In this document: positions 1 to 8,475 of the stretch, one piece after another | Numbering within the stretch: position 1 is the stretch's first letter | Layout: each line of letters opens with the position of its first letter | DNA from: CADEDH01 sp039029735 | GTDB taxonomy: Bacteria; Actinomycetota; Acidimicrobiia; Acidimicrobiales; SZUA-35 | Direction: 5' to 3' | DNA: 64,000 nucleotides | NCBI GenBank assembly: GCA_039029735.1 | Contig: JBCCFL010000031.1 | Coordinates: 7,731 to 71,730, forward strand | Made by a program: the position numbers and the translations under genes | Notes under the pieces: generated by a model | Seen by the model: the letters and a program-made list of their open reading frames with translations, nothing else | What the model was told of the DNA's origin: nothing | The model's database searches: none

Positions 1-390
1 CACGGTGCGAGCGGCGATGGCGTCGGGCAGGTAGGTGGCCTTCTGTTCATGGGTCCCGTACTCGACGAGCATCGGCACGCACATGCCGTGGCTGATCGTG
101 AGCTGCGACGTCATGTCGGAGTGCTTGGCGTACTCCTCCCGCCAGATCCGGTCATAGCTTTTGGGCAGCCCTTGACCGCCGTACTCGGCGGGGTACGTGA
201 TGCCGGCGAGCCCGGCTTCGGCCGCCTTCTGCTGGAACACCTTGTTGGCCGCCAGCTCGTTGGCGCTCCGAGGATCGGGCTGGTCGAACACCAGCCCGGT
301 TGCATGCTCGGTGAGGAAGGCCTGGCATCGAGCGCGGAACTCGTCCTCTGTTTCGGAGGGGGTCGTGGAGGGGGCCTCAGTCGCCGTCAT
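1..390 (-). CDS. Acyl-CoA dehydrogenase, N-terminal part (runs off the window)
   Basis: The reverse strand encodes the first 130 residues of an acyl-CoA dehydrogenase, starting at ATG (388-390) and running off base 1. The segment GITYPAEYGGQGL is the typical N-domain helix-turn of this FAD family, followed by a REEYAKH-like segment and an SHGM stretch with the pattern of the family. The FAD-binding middle domain and the catalytic Glu lie outside the window. Acyl-CoA dehydrogenases oxidise acyl-CoA thioesters to trans-2-enoyl-CoA in the cytoplasm; the substrate cannot be told from this part. The next gene downstream is not visible and the upstream gene ends 62 bases away on the same strand. 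Confidence 0.85.
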   Translation of the reverse strand, partial: MTATEAPSTTPSETEDEFRARCQAFLTEHATGLVFDQPDPRSANELAANKVFQQKAAEAGLAGITYPAEYGGQGLPKSYDRIWREEYAKHSDMTSQLTISHGMCVPMLVEYGTHEQKATYLPDAIAARTV

Positions 391-452
391 GCCCCATTGG
401 TAGCGCTTTTCCGTGGCCGCTACCTCATCTCGCTCCACTCAGCTGGTGGCTG

Positions 453-1541
453 TCATCTCGCCGCGACCAGCGGGCCGGTGTCGAGCACGTCCGCCACCTC
501 GACAGGTCGCCCCGAATCGATGCTGGCGTGGGCGGCCACGCCGAGAGCCACGCTCATGAGGCCGTCGGCGAGGGTCACCTCGGGTTCGGCCCCGGTGCGA
601 ATGCAGCGGAGGAACTCCTCGTGCTCTCGGAACGACGAGCCGTAGTGGTGCCCAAGATAGGGCGCCGTGGCGGGCACGGTCTCCTCGTACACCTGGCCCG
701 TGGGGTGGACGTCGCGCAGCCCCCGCCGGAACCGACCGTTGGGCAGATGAGCCTCCAGCTTGCCGAGATCGCCGATCACGGTGACCTCGTCCTGGGTGGA
801 GGTGGCTTCGGCGAACATGCACAACTCCAGCGTGCCGATCTGCCCGCTGGCGTAGGTGACGGTGACCGACGCGTGGTCGAGCACGTCACACCGTTCGCCG
901 TCGTACTCGACGTCGAGGTGGTTGACGGCCTGGCCGCCGACGGCAAACACACGCACCGGCTCGTCGGCGATGACGAGGTTCAACAGGTCGAAGAAGTGAC
1001 AGCACTTCTCAACCAGCGTGCCGCCCGTGTTGCGGTTGAACCGGTTCCACGAGCCCACCTTGGGCAGGAACGGGAACCGGTGCTCACGAATGCCGGCCAT
1101 GCGAACCGGCCCGATCGTGCCCGCCCGAAGATCGGCGAGCAGCCGAGCCACCGGCGGCATGTACCGGTATTCGAGCCCCATCCAGATTGGGCCGGGATGA
1201 TCCCGGCTCAGGTCCAGTGCGGTACGGCAGTCCTCGACCGTGGTGCACAGCGGCTTCTCGATCATGATGGGCGTGCCCGTTGCGGTGACCCGGCGGAGCA
1301 CATCGAGGTGGGTGTGGTTGGGGCTGGCGATCACGTAGGCGTCGCAGCGGCCGTCGGCGAGGAGGGCGTCGAGGTCGCGGTAGGCCGTGGCGGCGGGCGC
1401 CAGCGCATGGGCGGTGGCCAGCGACGACGGGTCCGGGTCGTACACCGCGGCCACTCGGGCGCCGTCGAGGTGGTGCACGTTGTGGATGTGCTCCACCCCC
1501 ATCATGCCGGTGCCGATGATGCCGTAGCGGAGATCAGCCAT
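453..1541 (-). CDS. Gfo/Idh/MocA family NAD(P)-dependent oxidoreductase
   Basis: A complete 362-residue protein with an N-terminal Rossmann fold: glycine motif GIIGTGMMG at residues 7-15, the conserved EKP of the family at 95-97 (the lysine is usually catalytic), and a C-terminal alpha/beta substrate domain. Family members oxidise or reduce cyclic sugars, inositols or related polyols with NAD(P). The substrate is not evident. The start ATG (1539-1541) lies inside the last codons of the upstream LLM flavin oxidoreductase (8-base overlap), so the two are very likely translationally coupled and act on one catabolic route, which would be inference. Confidence 0.88.
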   Translation of the reverse strand: MADLRYGIIGTGMMGVEHIHNVHHLDGARVAAVYDPDPSSLATAHALAPAATAYRDLDALLADGRCDAYVIASPNHTHLDVLRRVTATGTPIMIEKPLCTTVEDCRTALDLSRDHPGPIWMGLEYRYMPPVARLLADLRAGTIGPVRMAGIREHRFPFLPKVGSWNRFNRNTGGTLVEKCCHFFDLLNLVIADEPVRVFAVGGQAVNHLDVEYDGERCDVLDHASVTVTYASGQIGTLELCMFAEATSTQDEVTVIGDLGKLEAHLPNGRFRRGLRDVHPTGQVYEETVPATAPYLGHHYGSSFREHEEFLRCIRTGAEPEVTLADGLMSVALGVAAHASIDSGRPVEVADVLDTGPLVAAR

Positions 1542-2640
1542 GGGCCGACCCCACAGGCGTTGCCACAGCAGCGGCCCGGGGCTTCAGCGGGCTGTGGTCG
1601 AACTGGGGAAGCACATGGCGAGCGAACTGATCGCACTCGCCCATGAGCGTGTAGCCCGAGAAGATGAACGAGCTGATGCCGACGCTCTGGTACGCCCGGA
1701 TCTTTGCTGCCACTTGATCGGGGTCGCCGACGAGGGCGGCCCCGGCGCCACTTCGGGCCCGGCCGACTCCGGTCCACAGGTTCGGCTCGACGAAGCCGTC
1801 CGACCCAGCTCCGGCCCGCAACTCGTGCTGGCGGGAGACACCCACCGAGGTGGCGTCGAGCGACTTCGTGCGGATCTGGTCGCCCACCTCATCGTCGAGC
1901 TGGGATACGAGGCGAGCGGCCGCCGCCCGGGCCTCGGCCTCGGTCTCCCGCACGATCACATGGGCCCGCAGTCCATACCGCAGCGCCCGGCCGTAGCTCG
2001 CCGCTCGCGCGGCCATGTCGGCCACGGTGTCGGCCACCGACGCCACGGTGTCGGGCCAGGTGAGAAACACGTCAGCGGCCTGTGCTGCGGTGTCCTTGGC
2101 GGCAGGGGAGAAGCCCCCGAAGTACAGGGGTGGGCACGTACCTGATGCGGTGGTGATGCGCGGTGGCTCGATCGAGAGCTGGAGGAACTCACCGTCGACG
2201 TCCACCGGTTGGCCGTTCAGCAGCGCCCGGAGGGCGTGCATGTACTCGAGCGTGCGCTGGTACCGGGGCCCGGAGTCGAGCGGGGCGCCCGGCAGGTCGC
2301 TGGAGATGATGTTGATCGTGAGCCGCCCGCCGCACATCGCGTCGATCGAGGCCAGCTGGCGAGCGAGCTGGGGGAGCCACACCTCGCCCATCCGCACCGC
2401 CAGGAGCAGGTTGATGGTCTCGGTGTGCGGCGCGATCGCCGAGGCGAAGCTGACCGCGTCGATCCCGAGCTCATAGCCCGAGGGCAGGAGGATGTTGTCG
2501 TAGCCGTTGGCGTCCGCCCGGAGCACGATGTCGCGGCAGTGCTCCCACGAACTGAGCAGTTCCGGGGCCGGCACGCCAAGGTACTCGTAGTCGTCGTCGC
2601 AGAGGCCGGCGAACCAGCTGATCTCGAGGTCGTCGTTCAT
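1534..2640 (-). CDS. LLM class flavin-dependent oxidoreductase (SsuD/luciferase-like)
   Basis: Bacterial-luciferase-like TIM-barrel monooxygenase of about 368 residues. Visible hallmarks are the early ISWFAGL strand, a substrate-loop segment with SWEHCRDIV, the internal LLLAVRMGEVWLPQLARQ region with its following IDAMCGGRLTINI (the GGR..N motif of SsuD-type proteins), and the C-terminal IFSGYTLMGECDQFARHVLPQ, all typical of FMNH2-dependent alkanesulfonate monooxygenase relatives. An upstream in-frame codon exists, but ATG at 2638-2640 gives the family-typical N-terminus. Its 3' end overlaps the start of the Gfo/Idh gene by 8 bases. A role in desulfonation or side-chain oxidation is possible, not shown. 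Confidence 0.85.
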   Translation of the reverse strand: MNDDLEISWFAGLCDDDYEYLGVPAPELLSSWEHCRDIVLRADANGYDNILLPSGYELGIDAVSFASAIAPHTETINLLLAVRMGEVWLPQLARQLASIDAMCGGRLTINIISSDLPGAPLDSGPRYQRTLEYMHALRALLNGQPVDVDGEFLQLSIEPPRITTASGTCPPLYFGGFSPAAKDTAAQAADVFLTWPDTVASVADTVADMAARAASYGRALRYGLRAHVIVRETEAEARAAAARLVSQLDDEVGDQIRTKSLDATSVGVSRQHELRAGAGSDGFVEPNLWTGVGRARSGAGAALVGDPDQVAAKIRAYQSVGISSFIFSGYTLMGECDQFARHVLPQFDHSPLKPRAAAVATPVGSAHG

Positions 2641-2743
2641 CGTCGAAGAGCGTGACAGCACACTCCGTGGCTGCATAGACGCATTCTGTATATGAGGTCA
2701 TTCGATCTCGACATGGCTCGATGAAGATGGCAGCCTCGGAACC

Positions 2744-3709
2744 GTGACCCATCCGCTCGATGATCTCGACCTGGGAACAATCGAACTGTTCGCCGCCGCG
2801 GCCGAGCTTGGCAGCATCTCGAAGGCGGCCTCACGATTCCACCTGAGCCAGCCCGTGGCCAGCCGTCGCCTGCGCGACCTGGAGCAACGGCTCGGCTTCG
2901 AGGTGTTCCACCGCTCCGCCGTTGGCGTGACGCTCTCGCCTCGGGGGATGCACGCGCTCACCGCAGCTCGGGCGTTCCTCGCTGGCGCCCGCCAGTTCCA
3001 GGAGGAGACCGACGCACTCGCGGCGGGCGACGGCGGCGTGGCGGTCATGGCCACGGCCAATGTGGTTCGCCACGATCTGCCAGCCGTCGCCGCCGACATC
3101 GCAACCTCCGCCGTCGACAGTGGGCGACGCCAGCCCGGCATGCGACTGTCGATCGGGTCGACCCTGGACATCTCACGAGCGGTACGCGCCGACCAGGCCG
3201 ACATCGGGCTCACCGACGGGCCGGACGCGCCGCTCGGTCTCGAGAGCGAGGTGCTCGCCGTCCACGATCTGGCGACAGTGGTGGGGGTGACACACCCTTT
3301 GGCCGCCCGATCGACCGTTGCGCTCGAGGACCTGGCGGCGTCGTCGCTCCAGCTCCCGCCAACGGGAACGGGTACTCGGGACGTGATCGATGCCGCGTTC
3401 GAGCGAGCGGGCCTGGCCGCTCCCCTTGCCCTCGGCTCGATCGGGGTCGATCAGCGGGTGACCCTGGCCATCATGGGGTCGGGCCCCACGATCGTTCGGG
3501 CCGAGGCCGTGGTCGGGCACCTGGCGGCCGGCTGGCTGGTGCGAATCGAGGTGGCATCACCAACGGCGCGTCGCGGGCGGCCGCCGGCCAGCGAGGATCA
3601 GCCGGCAGTGTTCCGTCAACCGGTTCGCCTGGTGTGGAAGGGGCATCGGCCAACGAGGGCAGCCGCCGATGTGATCGAGGCCATCCGCAGCTCAGGCCGC
3701 CCACAGTGA
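2744..3709 (+). CDS. LysR family transcriptional regulator (first of two flanking yeiH)
   Basis: A 321-residue LysR-type regulator from a GTG start. Residues about 8-66 form the winged helix-turn-helix (ELGSISKAASRFHLSQPVAS, then RRLRDLEQRLGFEVFHRS), followed by a periplasmic-binding-like effector domain with the SGTRD-like GTGTRDVID stretch found in CysB/YeiE-type proteins. Its last 18 bases overlap the convergent yeiH-type gene. A close paralogue lies at 4759-5655 on the other side of that exporter, so both may regulate it. The effector is unknown. Confidence 0.88.
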   Translation: MTHPLDDLDLGTIELFAAAAELGSISKAASRFHLSQPVASRRLRDLEQRLGFEVFHRSAVGVTLSPRGMHALTAARAFLAGARQFQEETDALAAGDGGVAVMATANVVRHDLPAVAADIATSAVDSGRRQPGMRLSIGSTLDISRAVRADQADIGLTDGPDAPLGLESEVLAVHDLATVVGVTHPLAARSTVALEDLAASSLQLPPTGTGTRDVIDAAFERAGLAAPLALGSIGVDQRVTLAIMGSGPTIVRAEAVVGHLAAGWLVRIEVASPTARRGRPPASEDQPAVFRQPVRLVWKGHRPTRAAADVIEAIRSSGRPQ

Positions 3710-4693
3710 ACCGGCCAGCGCCACGCCAGCCACGAGCACCCAGGCGACGAGCCCGAGTACGAGGGGGCGTGGGCCGAGCCGACGGAAGTCGCTGATGCGG
3801 ATACCGGCGCCGAGGCCCACCAGCGCGACGGCGAGCAAGGCCTTCTCCACCTGTCCGGCTGCGGTCAACGCGAGGTCGGGCACGAGCCCAGTGGTGCGGA
3901 CCGCAGCCATGGCGAGGAATCCCACCACGAACAGCGGCAGCACCTGACGAGGCCGCCGGCCCGCCGTCTGGCCCGAACCGGCGCTGAGCATCACGTTGAT
4001 GATGACCACCACCGGAGCGAGCAGGGCAACGCGGGCGAGCTTCACCGCAACGGCCGTGGTCACCACCTCGGGCCCGATCGCCGATGCCGTGGCCACCACC
4101 TGGGCCACATCGTGCACGCTGGCTCCCACCCAGAGTCCGATCTGACCGTCGGCCAACCCCATGGCCAGGGCGATCACCGGCAGTGTGACCATGGCGGCGC
4201 TGCCGAACAGCGTGACGAGGCCCATGGCCGCTGCCACCTCACGATCCTCGGCCTTGGTGCTGTCGCGTACCGCCGCGATCGCCGACACCCCGCAGATGGC
4301 GTAGCCGACCGCGACCAGGAGGCCAAGGTCGCGTGACACCCCGAGCCGCCGCCCGATGACCTGGGTTCCAACGAGTGTGACCGTGAGGGTGGCGACCACC
4401 ACCATGAGCCCTCGAACGCCGATCTCGGTGAGATCACCGAACGACAGACGCAGGCCGAGCAGCACCACGGCCGCCCGCAGCACGCTCCGGGCAGCGAAGC
4501 TGACCCCAGGCTCGCTCGCCACGGGCACCATCCCGAGATTCACCAACACCGCCCCGAGCACCACAGCCACCATGGCAACCGAGAGCCCGGGAACGAGGAG
4601 GCTCAGCCCTGTTGCGGCGGCCGCGCCGCCGATCGCAAGGGCCAGACCAGGGAGCACCGACTGGGTTGAGGACTGCACCGACGTCACACCCAC
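3692..4693 (-). CDS. YeiH/UPF0324 family putative membrane exporter
   Basis: A 333-residue integral membrane protein with roughly ten hydrophobic helices. The sequence carries the family features: an N-terminal GLALAIGGAAAATGLSLLVP helix, the ARSVLRAAVVLLGLRLSFGDL segment, VAVGYAICGVSAIAAV, GASVHDVAQVVATASAIG and a C-terminal LLAVALVGLGAGIRISDFR. Members (E. coli YeiH) are annotated as putative sulfate/sulfite-linked exporters and are usually next to a LysR gene; here LysR genes lie on both sides. Start is GTG at 4691-4693, 65 bases from the divergent LysR gene. Confidence 0.88.
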   Translation of the reverse strand: MGVTSVQSSTQSVLPGLALAIGGAAAATGLSLLVPGLSVAMVAVVLGAVLVNLGMVPVASEPGVSFAARSVLRAAVVLLGLRLSFGDLTEIGVRGLMVVVATLTVTLVGTQVIGRRLGVSRDLGLLVAVGYAICGVSAIAAVRDSTKAEDREVAAAMGLVTLFGSAAMVTLPVIALAMGLADGQIGLWVGASVHDVAQVVATASAIGPEVVTTAVAVKLARVALLAPVVVIINVMLSAGSGQTAGRRPRQVLPLFVVGFLAMAAVRTTGLVPDLALTAAGQVEKALLAVALVGLGAGIRISDFRRLGPRPLVLGLVAWVLVAGVALAGSLWAA

Positions 4694-4744
4694 GACGCTG
4701 AACCGTTCGGCCGACCGTCGCTAGGGGGGCATCCCCGCGGACCC

Positions 4745-4750
4745 TATAGT
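4745..4750 (+). promoter_or_regulatory. -10 hexamer TATAGT of a likely leaderless LysR transcript
   Basis: TATAGT sits 8 bases upstream of the ATG at 4759, too close to leave room for a Shine-Dalgarno sequence. Transcription would start at or next to the start codon. The same spacing recurs at many other genes in the window. Confidence 0.55.
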
Positions 4751-4758
4751 TCTGGCCT

Positions 4759-5655
4759 ATGGCCCTTCCCCCGACGAGCCCTGAACTCGCGTCACTCGAC
4801 GTGTTCGTGTCGGTGGTGAAGCTCGGCAGCATCTCCAGGGCCGCTGGCGCCCACCACATCTCCCAGCCCAGCGTCAGCGCCCGGATCCGATCGTTGGAGC
4901 AACAGCTCGGCGTGCAGCTGCTGACGCGATCGCCAACCGGGTCGACGCCGACCGAACACGGCTCGTTGGTCGCAGGGTGGGCCGAGAAGGTGCTCCAGGC
5001 CGTCGACGAGCTCAACGCCGGTGTGGCGGCGCTGACCGCAGCGGCCACCGGCCCCCTGCGGATCGCGTCCAGCTACACGATTGCCGAGTACGTGCTTCCG
5101 TCGGTGGTCGAGCAGTTCGGGCGCAACCGGGAGGCGGGCGCCATCCGCCTGGAGGTCGCCAACTCCTCGTCGGTGTTCGCCTCGCTCGAATCGGGGCGGG
5201 CCGATCTCGGTTTCGTCGAGGGGCCGGCCGGTGCACCGGGCATGAGCGAGCAGCTGATCACCACCGATGAGCTGGTGGCCGTGGTGGGTCGCGGTCATCC
5301 GTGGAGCGAGGTGGATGCGGTGGGTGCGGCCAAGCTCGCAGTCACGCCGCTCGTGGTGCGCGAGGCCGGGTCGGGCACCCGGGACGCACTGGAGCACGCC
5401 CTGGCCGAGCGAGGGCTCGGGCCACCCCGAGCGGCACTGGAGCTGGGATCGACCGCTGCGGTGCGAGCGGCGGTGATCGCCGGCGGACCACCTGCAGTCA
5501 TGAGCCGGCTCGCAGTGGCCGCAGATCTGGAGGCCGCCTCGCTCTACGAGGTGGACGTCGACGGGCTCCACATCGAACGGCGGCTCCGGGCCGTCTGGCC
5601 CGACGATCGGCCCCTCACCGCGCTGGCTGTCGAGCTGCTCCGACACCTTCGCTGA
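4759..5655 (+). CDS. LysR family transcriptional regulator (second copy beside yeiH)
   Basis: A 298-residue LysR regulator. The HTH spans about residues 10-68 (KLGSISRAAGAHHISQPSVS, then ARIRSLEQQLGVQLLTRS), close in wording to the copy at 2744. The effector domain has the GSGTRDALEHAL segment, typical of CysB/YeiE-like effector pockets. It is divergent from the YeiH-type exporter, with a shared 65-base promoter region, so this copy is the more likely direct regulator of that exporter. No stop-codon or length anomaly. Confidence 0.9.
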   Translation: MALPPTSPELASLDVFVSVVKLGSISRAAGAHHISQPSVSARIRSLEQQLGVQLLTRSPTGSTPTEHGSLVAGWAEKVLQAVDELNAGVAALTAAATGPLRIASSYTIAEYVLPSVVEQFGRNREAGAIRLEVANSSSVFASLESGRADLGFVEGPAGAPGMSEQLITTDELVAVVGRGHPWSEVDAVGAAKLAVTPLVVREAGSGTRDALEHALAERGLGPPRAALELGSTAAVRAAVIAGGPPAVMSRLAVAADLEAASLYEVDVDGLHIERRLRAVWPDDRPLTALAVELLRHLR

Positions 5656-5706
5656 CCGGCTGGGGCCTTTCGGCCCTGTTTCGGCAAGCCCTCCTAGCCT
5701 CACCGT

Positions 5707-6228
5707 GTGGGTATCGAGACGGCCACGTTGTTCTTCGCGCTGTTGAGCCTGGCCACGGCACTCGCCGTGGTGGCCGTCGCTGTACTCGCGCTGGTGGATC
5801 GCCCCCGGCTCGACACGATCCGCGACGTGGCCCTCGAGGCGGCAACCGCCGTTGCCGTGGTCAGCACACTTGGTTCGCTGTACCTGTCGGAGATCGCGCT
5901 GTTCGAGCCGTGCCGGCTGTGCTGGATCCAGCGGGGGTTCATGTACCCGGCCGCCGTGGTGCTGGTGGTCGCCCTCGTCACGCGCCGGCGGGCGCTCACC
6001 TGGGTGGCTGCGGCGCTCTCGGCCCTCGGACTGCCGATCGCGGTGTTCCACCGCGTGGAGCAGGCCGTCGGGGAGCTGTCCGGGGTGTGCGATGCCGCCA
6101 CGCCGTGTGCCGCCCGGTGGATCAACCATCTCGGGTTCATCACGATCCCCACCATGGCTGCGATCGGATTCGCCGCCGTGCTCGTGTTCACCACACTCAC
6201 CCTCACCGACTCCCGGAGTTCGTCTTGA
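5707..6228 (+). CDS. DsbB/BdbC-like disulfide bond formation membrane protein
   Basis: A 173-residue membrane protein with about four or five helices. The first cysteine pair is in CRLCWIQR (Cys69, Cys72), the signature CxxCWxQR of DsbB-type quinone-linked oxidases. A second pair, Cys128 and Cys134, lies in the next external loop (GVCDAATPC). This is the four-cysteine relay that reoxidises an extracytoplasmic thiol oxidase. The GTG start is 6 bases after a TAGCCT -10 hexamer (leaderless pattern). The stop overlaps the TTG start of the following thioredoxin-like gene, so the two form a redox pair. Confidence 0.88.
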   Translation: MGIETATLFFALLSLATALAVVAVAVLALVDRPRLDTIRDVALEAATAVAVVSTLGSLYLSEIALFEPCRLCWIQRGFMYPAAVVLVVALVTRRRALTWVAAALSALGLPIAVFHRVEQAVGELSGVCDAATPCAARWINHLGFITIPTMAAIGFAAVLVFTTLTLTDSRSSS

Positions 6229-6878
6229 CCACCACCTCGCCACCGTCGTCCTCGAACCGGCTCTTCATCGGAGCCGTGGCCGCCATCGTCGTGATCGGGC
6301 TCGCCCTGGTCGCGGTGGTGGCCAGCAGCGGCGGGGACGACGTCGAGACGGCGGCCGAGCAGACCGCCGCCGTCGAGCTCCAGGGCAACGCGTTGTCGCC
6401 CCTCCCCGATGGGGTCAACCTCGGCACGGCCGACACCGATCCGATGGTGGGCACCCAGGCGCCCGTGCTGACCGCGCTCGACTTCGCCGGCAACGAGGTG
6501 ACGATCGACGCCGACGGCCGGCCCAAGGCTGTGTACTTCCTGGCGCACTGGTGCCCGCACTGCCAGGAGGAGGTCAAGGTGGTGCAGCAGCTGATCGACG
6601 ACGGCCAGCTCCCGGACGGTCTCGACCTCTACGCCGTGTCGACCGCAGTCGACCAGGGCGCCGGCAACTACCCACCGGAGGCGTGGCTCATCGACGAGGG
6701 CTTCGAGCCGACCACCGTGCGCGACGACGAAGCGTCCACGGCCTTCCAGGCCTTCGGCGGGAGCGGCTTCCCGTATGTGGTGTCTCTCGACGGTGACCAC
6801 AATGTGTTGGCCCGGACCGCGGGCGGCCTCGACGCCGCGACCATGGCGGCGTTCTGGGGCAACACCGCAGCCGGCTGA
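6225..6878 (+). CDS. Membrane-anchored thioredoxin-fold protein (CPHC), partner of the DsbB-like protein
   Basis: A 217-residue protein starting at a TTG that overlaps the TGA of the preceding gene (TTGA). Residues about 13-32 form a single N-terminal membrane anchor (RLFIGAVAAIVVIGLALVAV), followed by an acidic linker and a thioredoxin-like domain. The active site HWCPHC is at Cys110/Cys113; CPHC is the DsbA-type redox motif, suggesting an oxidase rather than a reductase. The cis-Pro region is GSGFPYVVSLDG. With the DsbB-like gene it makes a complete extracytoplasmic disulfide-forming module. I know of no specific substrate. Confidence 0.85.
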   Translation: MTTTSPPSSSNRLFIGAVAAIVVIGLALVAVVASSGGDDVETAAEQTAAVELQGNALSPLPDGVNLGTADTDPMVGTQAPVLTALDFAGNEVTIDADGRPKAVYFLAHWCPHCQEEVKVVQQLIDDGQLPDGLDLYAVSTAVDQGAGNYPPEAWLIDEGFEPTTVRDDEASTAFQAFGGSGFPYVVSLDGDHNVLARTAGGLDAATMAAFWGNTAAG

Positions 6879-6925
6879 GCCCGGCCATTCGGCTTCGCCG
6901 CCGCCGTCGAACCCGCGGGGTGGGG

Positions 6926-7699
6926 TCAGGTCCAGGTCGACCCGCTGGTGTATCGCCGCAGCCCTCTGTCGAAGGTGAGCACGCCAAGCCCGGCGAAGAC
7001 AGCGGCGACAGCCGCCAGTGCCAGCGCAGGCCCGAGCTCGAACGAGCCGACGAGGCGCGCCGGCACCGACGTGACGAAGGCCGAGGGAACCACCACGTAG
7101 AGCAGGATCTTCGCCACACCACCGAATGCATCCACCGGGTAGGACGAGAACAGCAGCATGGCCTGCAGCCCGAGGTTGCCGCCCTCGTTGCGGCCAACGA
7201 AGAACGACAGCGACCCCACCAACACGAAGAATCCGACCTGGATCACGATCGCCATCGCCACGCCGTAGGCGAACACGGCGAGTCGAGCTGGGGTGAGATC
7301 AGCGAACACGATCAGCATCACCAGGCCGAAGAGCGGCTCGCCGATGTGCAGCACCTCGACCCTCCGCACCAGCAGGTACGGCAAGGTGCGCACCGGCACG
7401 GTCAGCGCCTCGTCGAGCTCGCCGTCGGCGGCCATGTCGCCGAGGCGACGAACGTTGTGCAGTGCACCGAGCACGAACCCCGAGCTCGTGATGGCGATCG
7501 CCAACAGGATGAGCACGTCGGCCGTCTTCCAGCCTCGGATCTCGTCGACACGGCTGAACACCAGCAGCCAGAACGCGATCCACACCAGGTCGTTGGTGGT
7601 CATCATCACGAGCTGTGACCACAAGGCCCGCCGGTCGGCGAGCGCATGACGCCAGGCCGCCCGCCAGGTGATCCACAGCGCCCGTACCTCGGCAGTCAT
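6926..7699 (-). CDS. ABC-2 type transporter permease (second permease of the exporter)
   Basis: A 257-residue membrane protein with six predicted helices, the ABC-2 permease layout. It starts MTAEVRALWITWRAAW and has the amphipathic N-terminal helix before TM1 (MMTTNDLVWIAFWLLVF). Its ATG overlaps the stop of the upstream permease gene by 4 bases. The order ATPase, permease, permease with two similar-sized but different permeases matches the group sometimes annotated as viologen/daunorubicin-type exporters. The substrate is unknown. It is the last gene of the operon. Confidence 0.82.
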   Translation of the reverse strand: MTAEVRALWITWRAAWRHALADRRALWSQLVMMTTNDLVWIAFWLLVFSRVDEIRGWKTADVLILLAIAITSSGFVLGALHNVRRLGDMAADGELDEALTVPVRTLPYLLVRRVEVLHIGEPLFGLVMLIVFADLTPARLAVFAYGVAMAIVIQVGFFVLVGSLSFFVGRNEGGNLGLQAMLLFSSYPVDAFGGVAKILLYVVVPSAFVTSVPARLVGSFELGPALALAAVAAVFAGLGVLTFDRGLRRYTSGSTWT

Positions 7700-8475
7700 G
7701 ATCCCTCCCGCACGAGCCGGGCGGTGCCCCGATCGAAGGCGACAACGGCCGCGATTGTCAGGGCCACCAGCCAGCCGAGCTGCACCACGAACCAGCCCGG
7801 ATCGATCCGACCGGCGGCGAGGCGCGACGGCGCGTAGGCGAAGGCGGCGAAGGGGAGCGCGGCTGCCACCGACCGGAGTGGGCCGGGGAGGACGTCGATG
7901 GGAATCAGCAGCCCGCCGAGGATGAACACGAGCTTCTGGTAGAGGAACCAGGCGCTGCGCGTTTCGTGGAACCAGAACGAGGCGGCAGCGAACGCGTGTT
8001 GCGCGGCGATGCTTCCTGCCGCCCCGAGCAGCAGTGCGGGGATGGCCAGCGTCAGGCCCGACCAGGAGGGCGGCGGGCCGACCACGGCGAATCCGAACAC
8101 CACGCCCACCACCGCGCACGCCGCGAGGCGGGGCAGCACCATTCCCACTTCGTGCGCCAGTCGGATCACCACCGGACGTGCCGGGCGGATCAACTCCGGC
8201 ACGATCCGACGGTTGACCACGTCGTCGCCCGTGTACTCGATCAGGCGTTGGGGCACGACGCTGAATGCCAGCTCGCTGACGATGATGTACCAGGTGATCG
8301 ACGTGGCGTCGTAGCCAGCGATCTCACCGCCCCTGCTCTCGGTGACCGCTCGCCACATGGCCGACAAGGCGAGGGTGACCACGAGGTAGAAGCCTGCGAC
8401 GGCCACGAGCGCACCCGGTTGGCGGGCAGCCCGACGGGTACCGGCCATCGCGGTGGTCACGATCTGGGTGATCAT
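7696..8475 (-). CDS. ABC-2 type transporter permease (first permease of the exporter)
   Basis: A 259-residue six-helix permease beginning MITQIVTTAMAGTRRAARQP, with a TM1 (VAVAGFYLVVTLALSAMW) and the long cytoplasmic loop carrying RRIVPELIRPARPV that is common in this ABC-2 subgroup. ATGA overlaps join it to the ATPase gene upstream and the second permease downstream, so all three are coupled. It would form a heterodimeric channel with the next permease. Confidence 0.82.
   Translation of the reverse strand: MITQIVTTAMAGTRRAARQPGALVAVAGFYLVVTLALSAMWRAVTESRGGEIAGYDATSITWYIIVSELAFSVVPQRLIEYTGDDVVNRRIVPELIRPARPVVIRLAHEVGMVLPRLAACAVVGVVFGFAVVGPPPSWSGLTLAIPALLLGAAGSIAAQHAFAAASFWFHETRSAWFLYQKLVFILGGLLIPIDVLPGPLRSVAAALPFAAFAYAPSRLAAGRIDPGWFVVQLGWLVALTIAAVVAFDRGTARLVREGS

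Noticed and set aside
528..1646. Long plus-strand open frame over the Gfo/Idh gene
   Set aside because: Shadow frame of the minus-strand oxidoreductase, typical of high-GC DNA, with no domain or start signal.
4792..6243. 483-residue minus-strand frame over LysR and DsbB-like genes
   Set aside because: Composition is Arg/His/Glu-rich shadow; the plus-strand genes have clear motifs.
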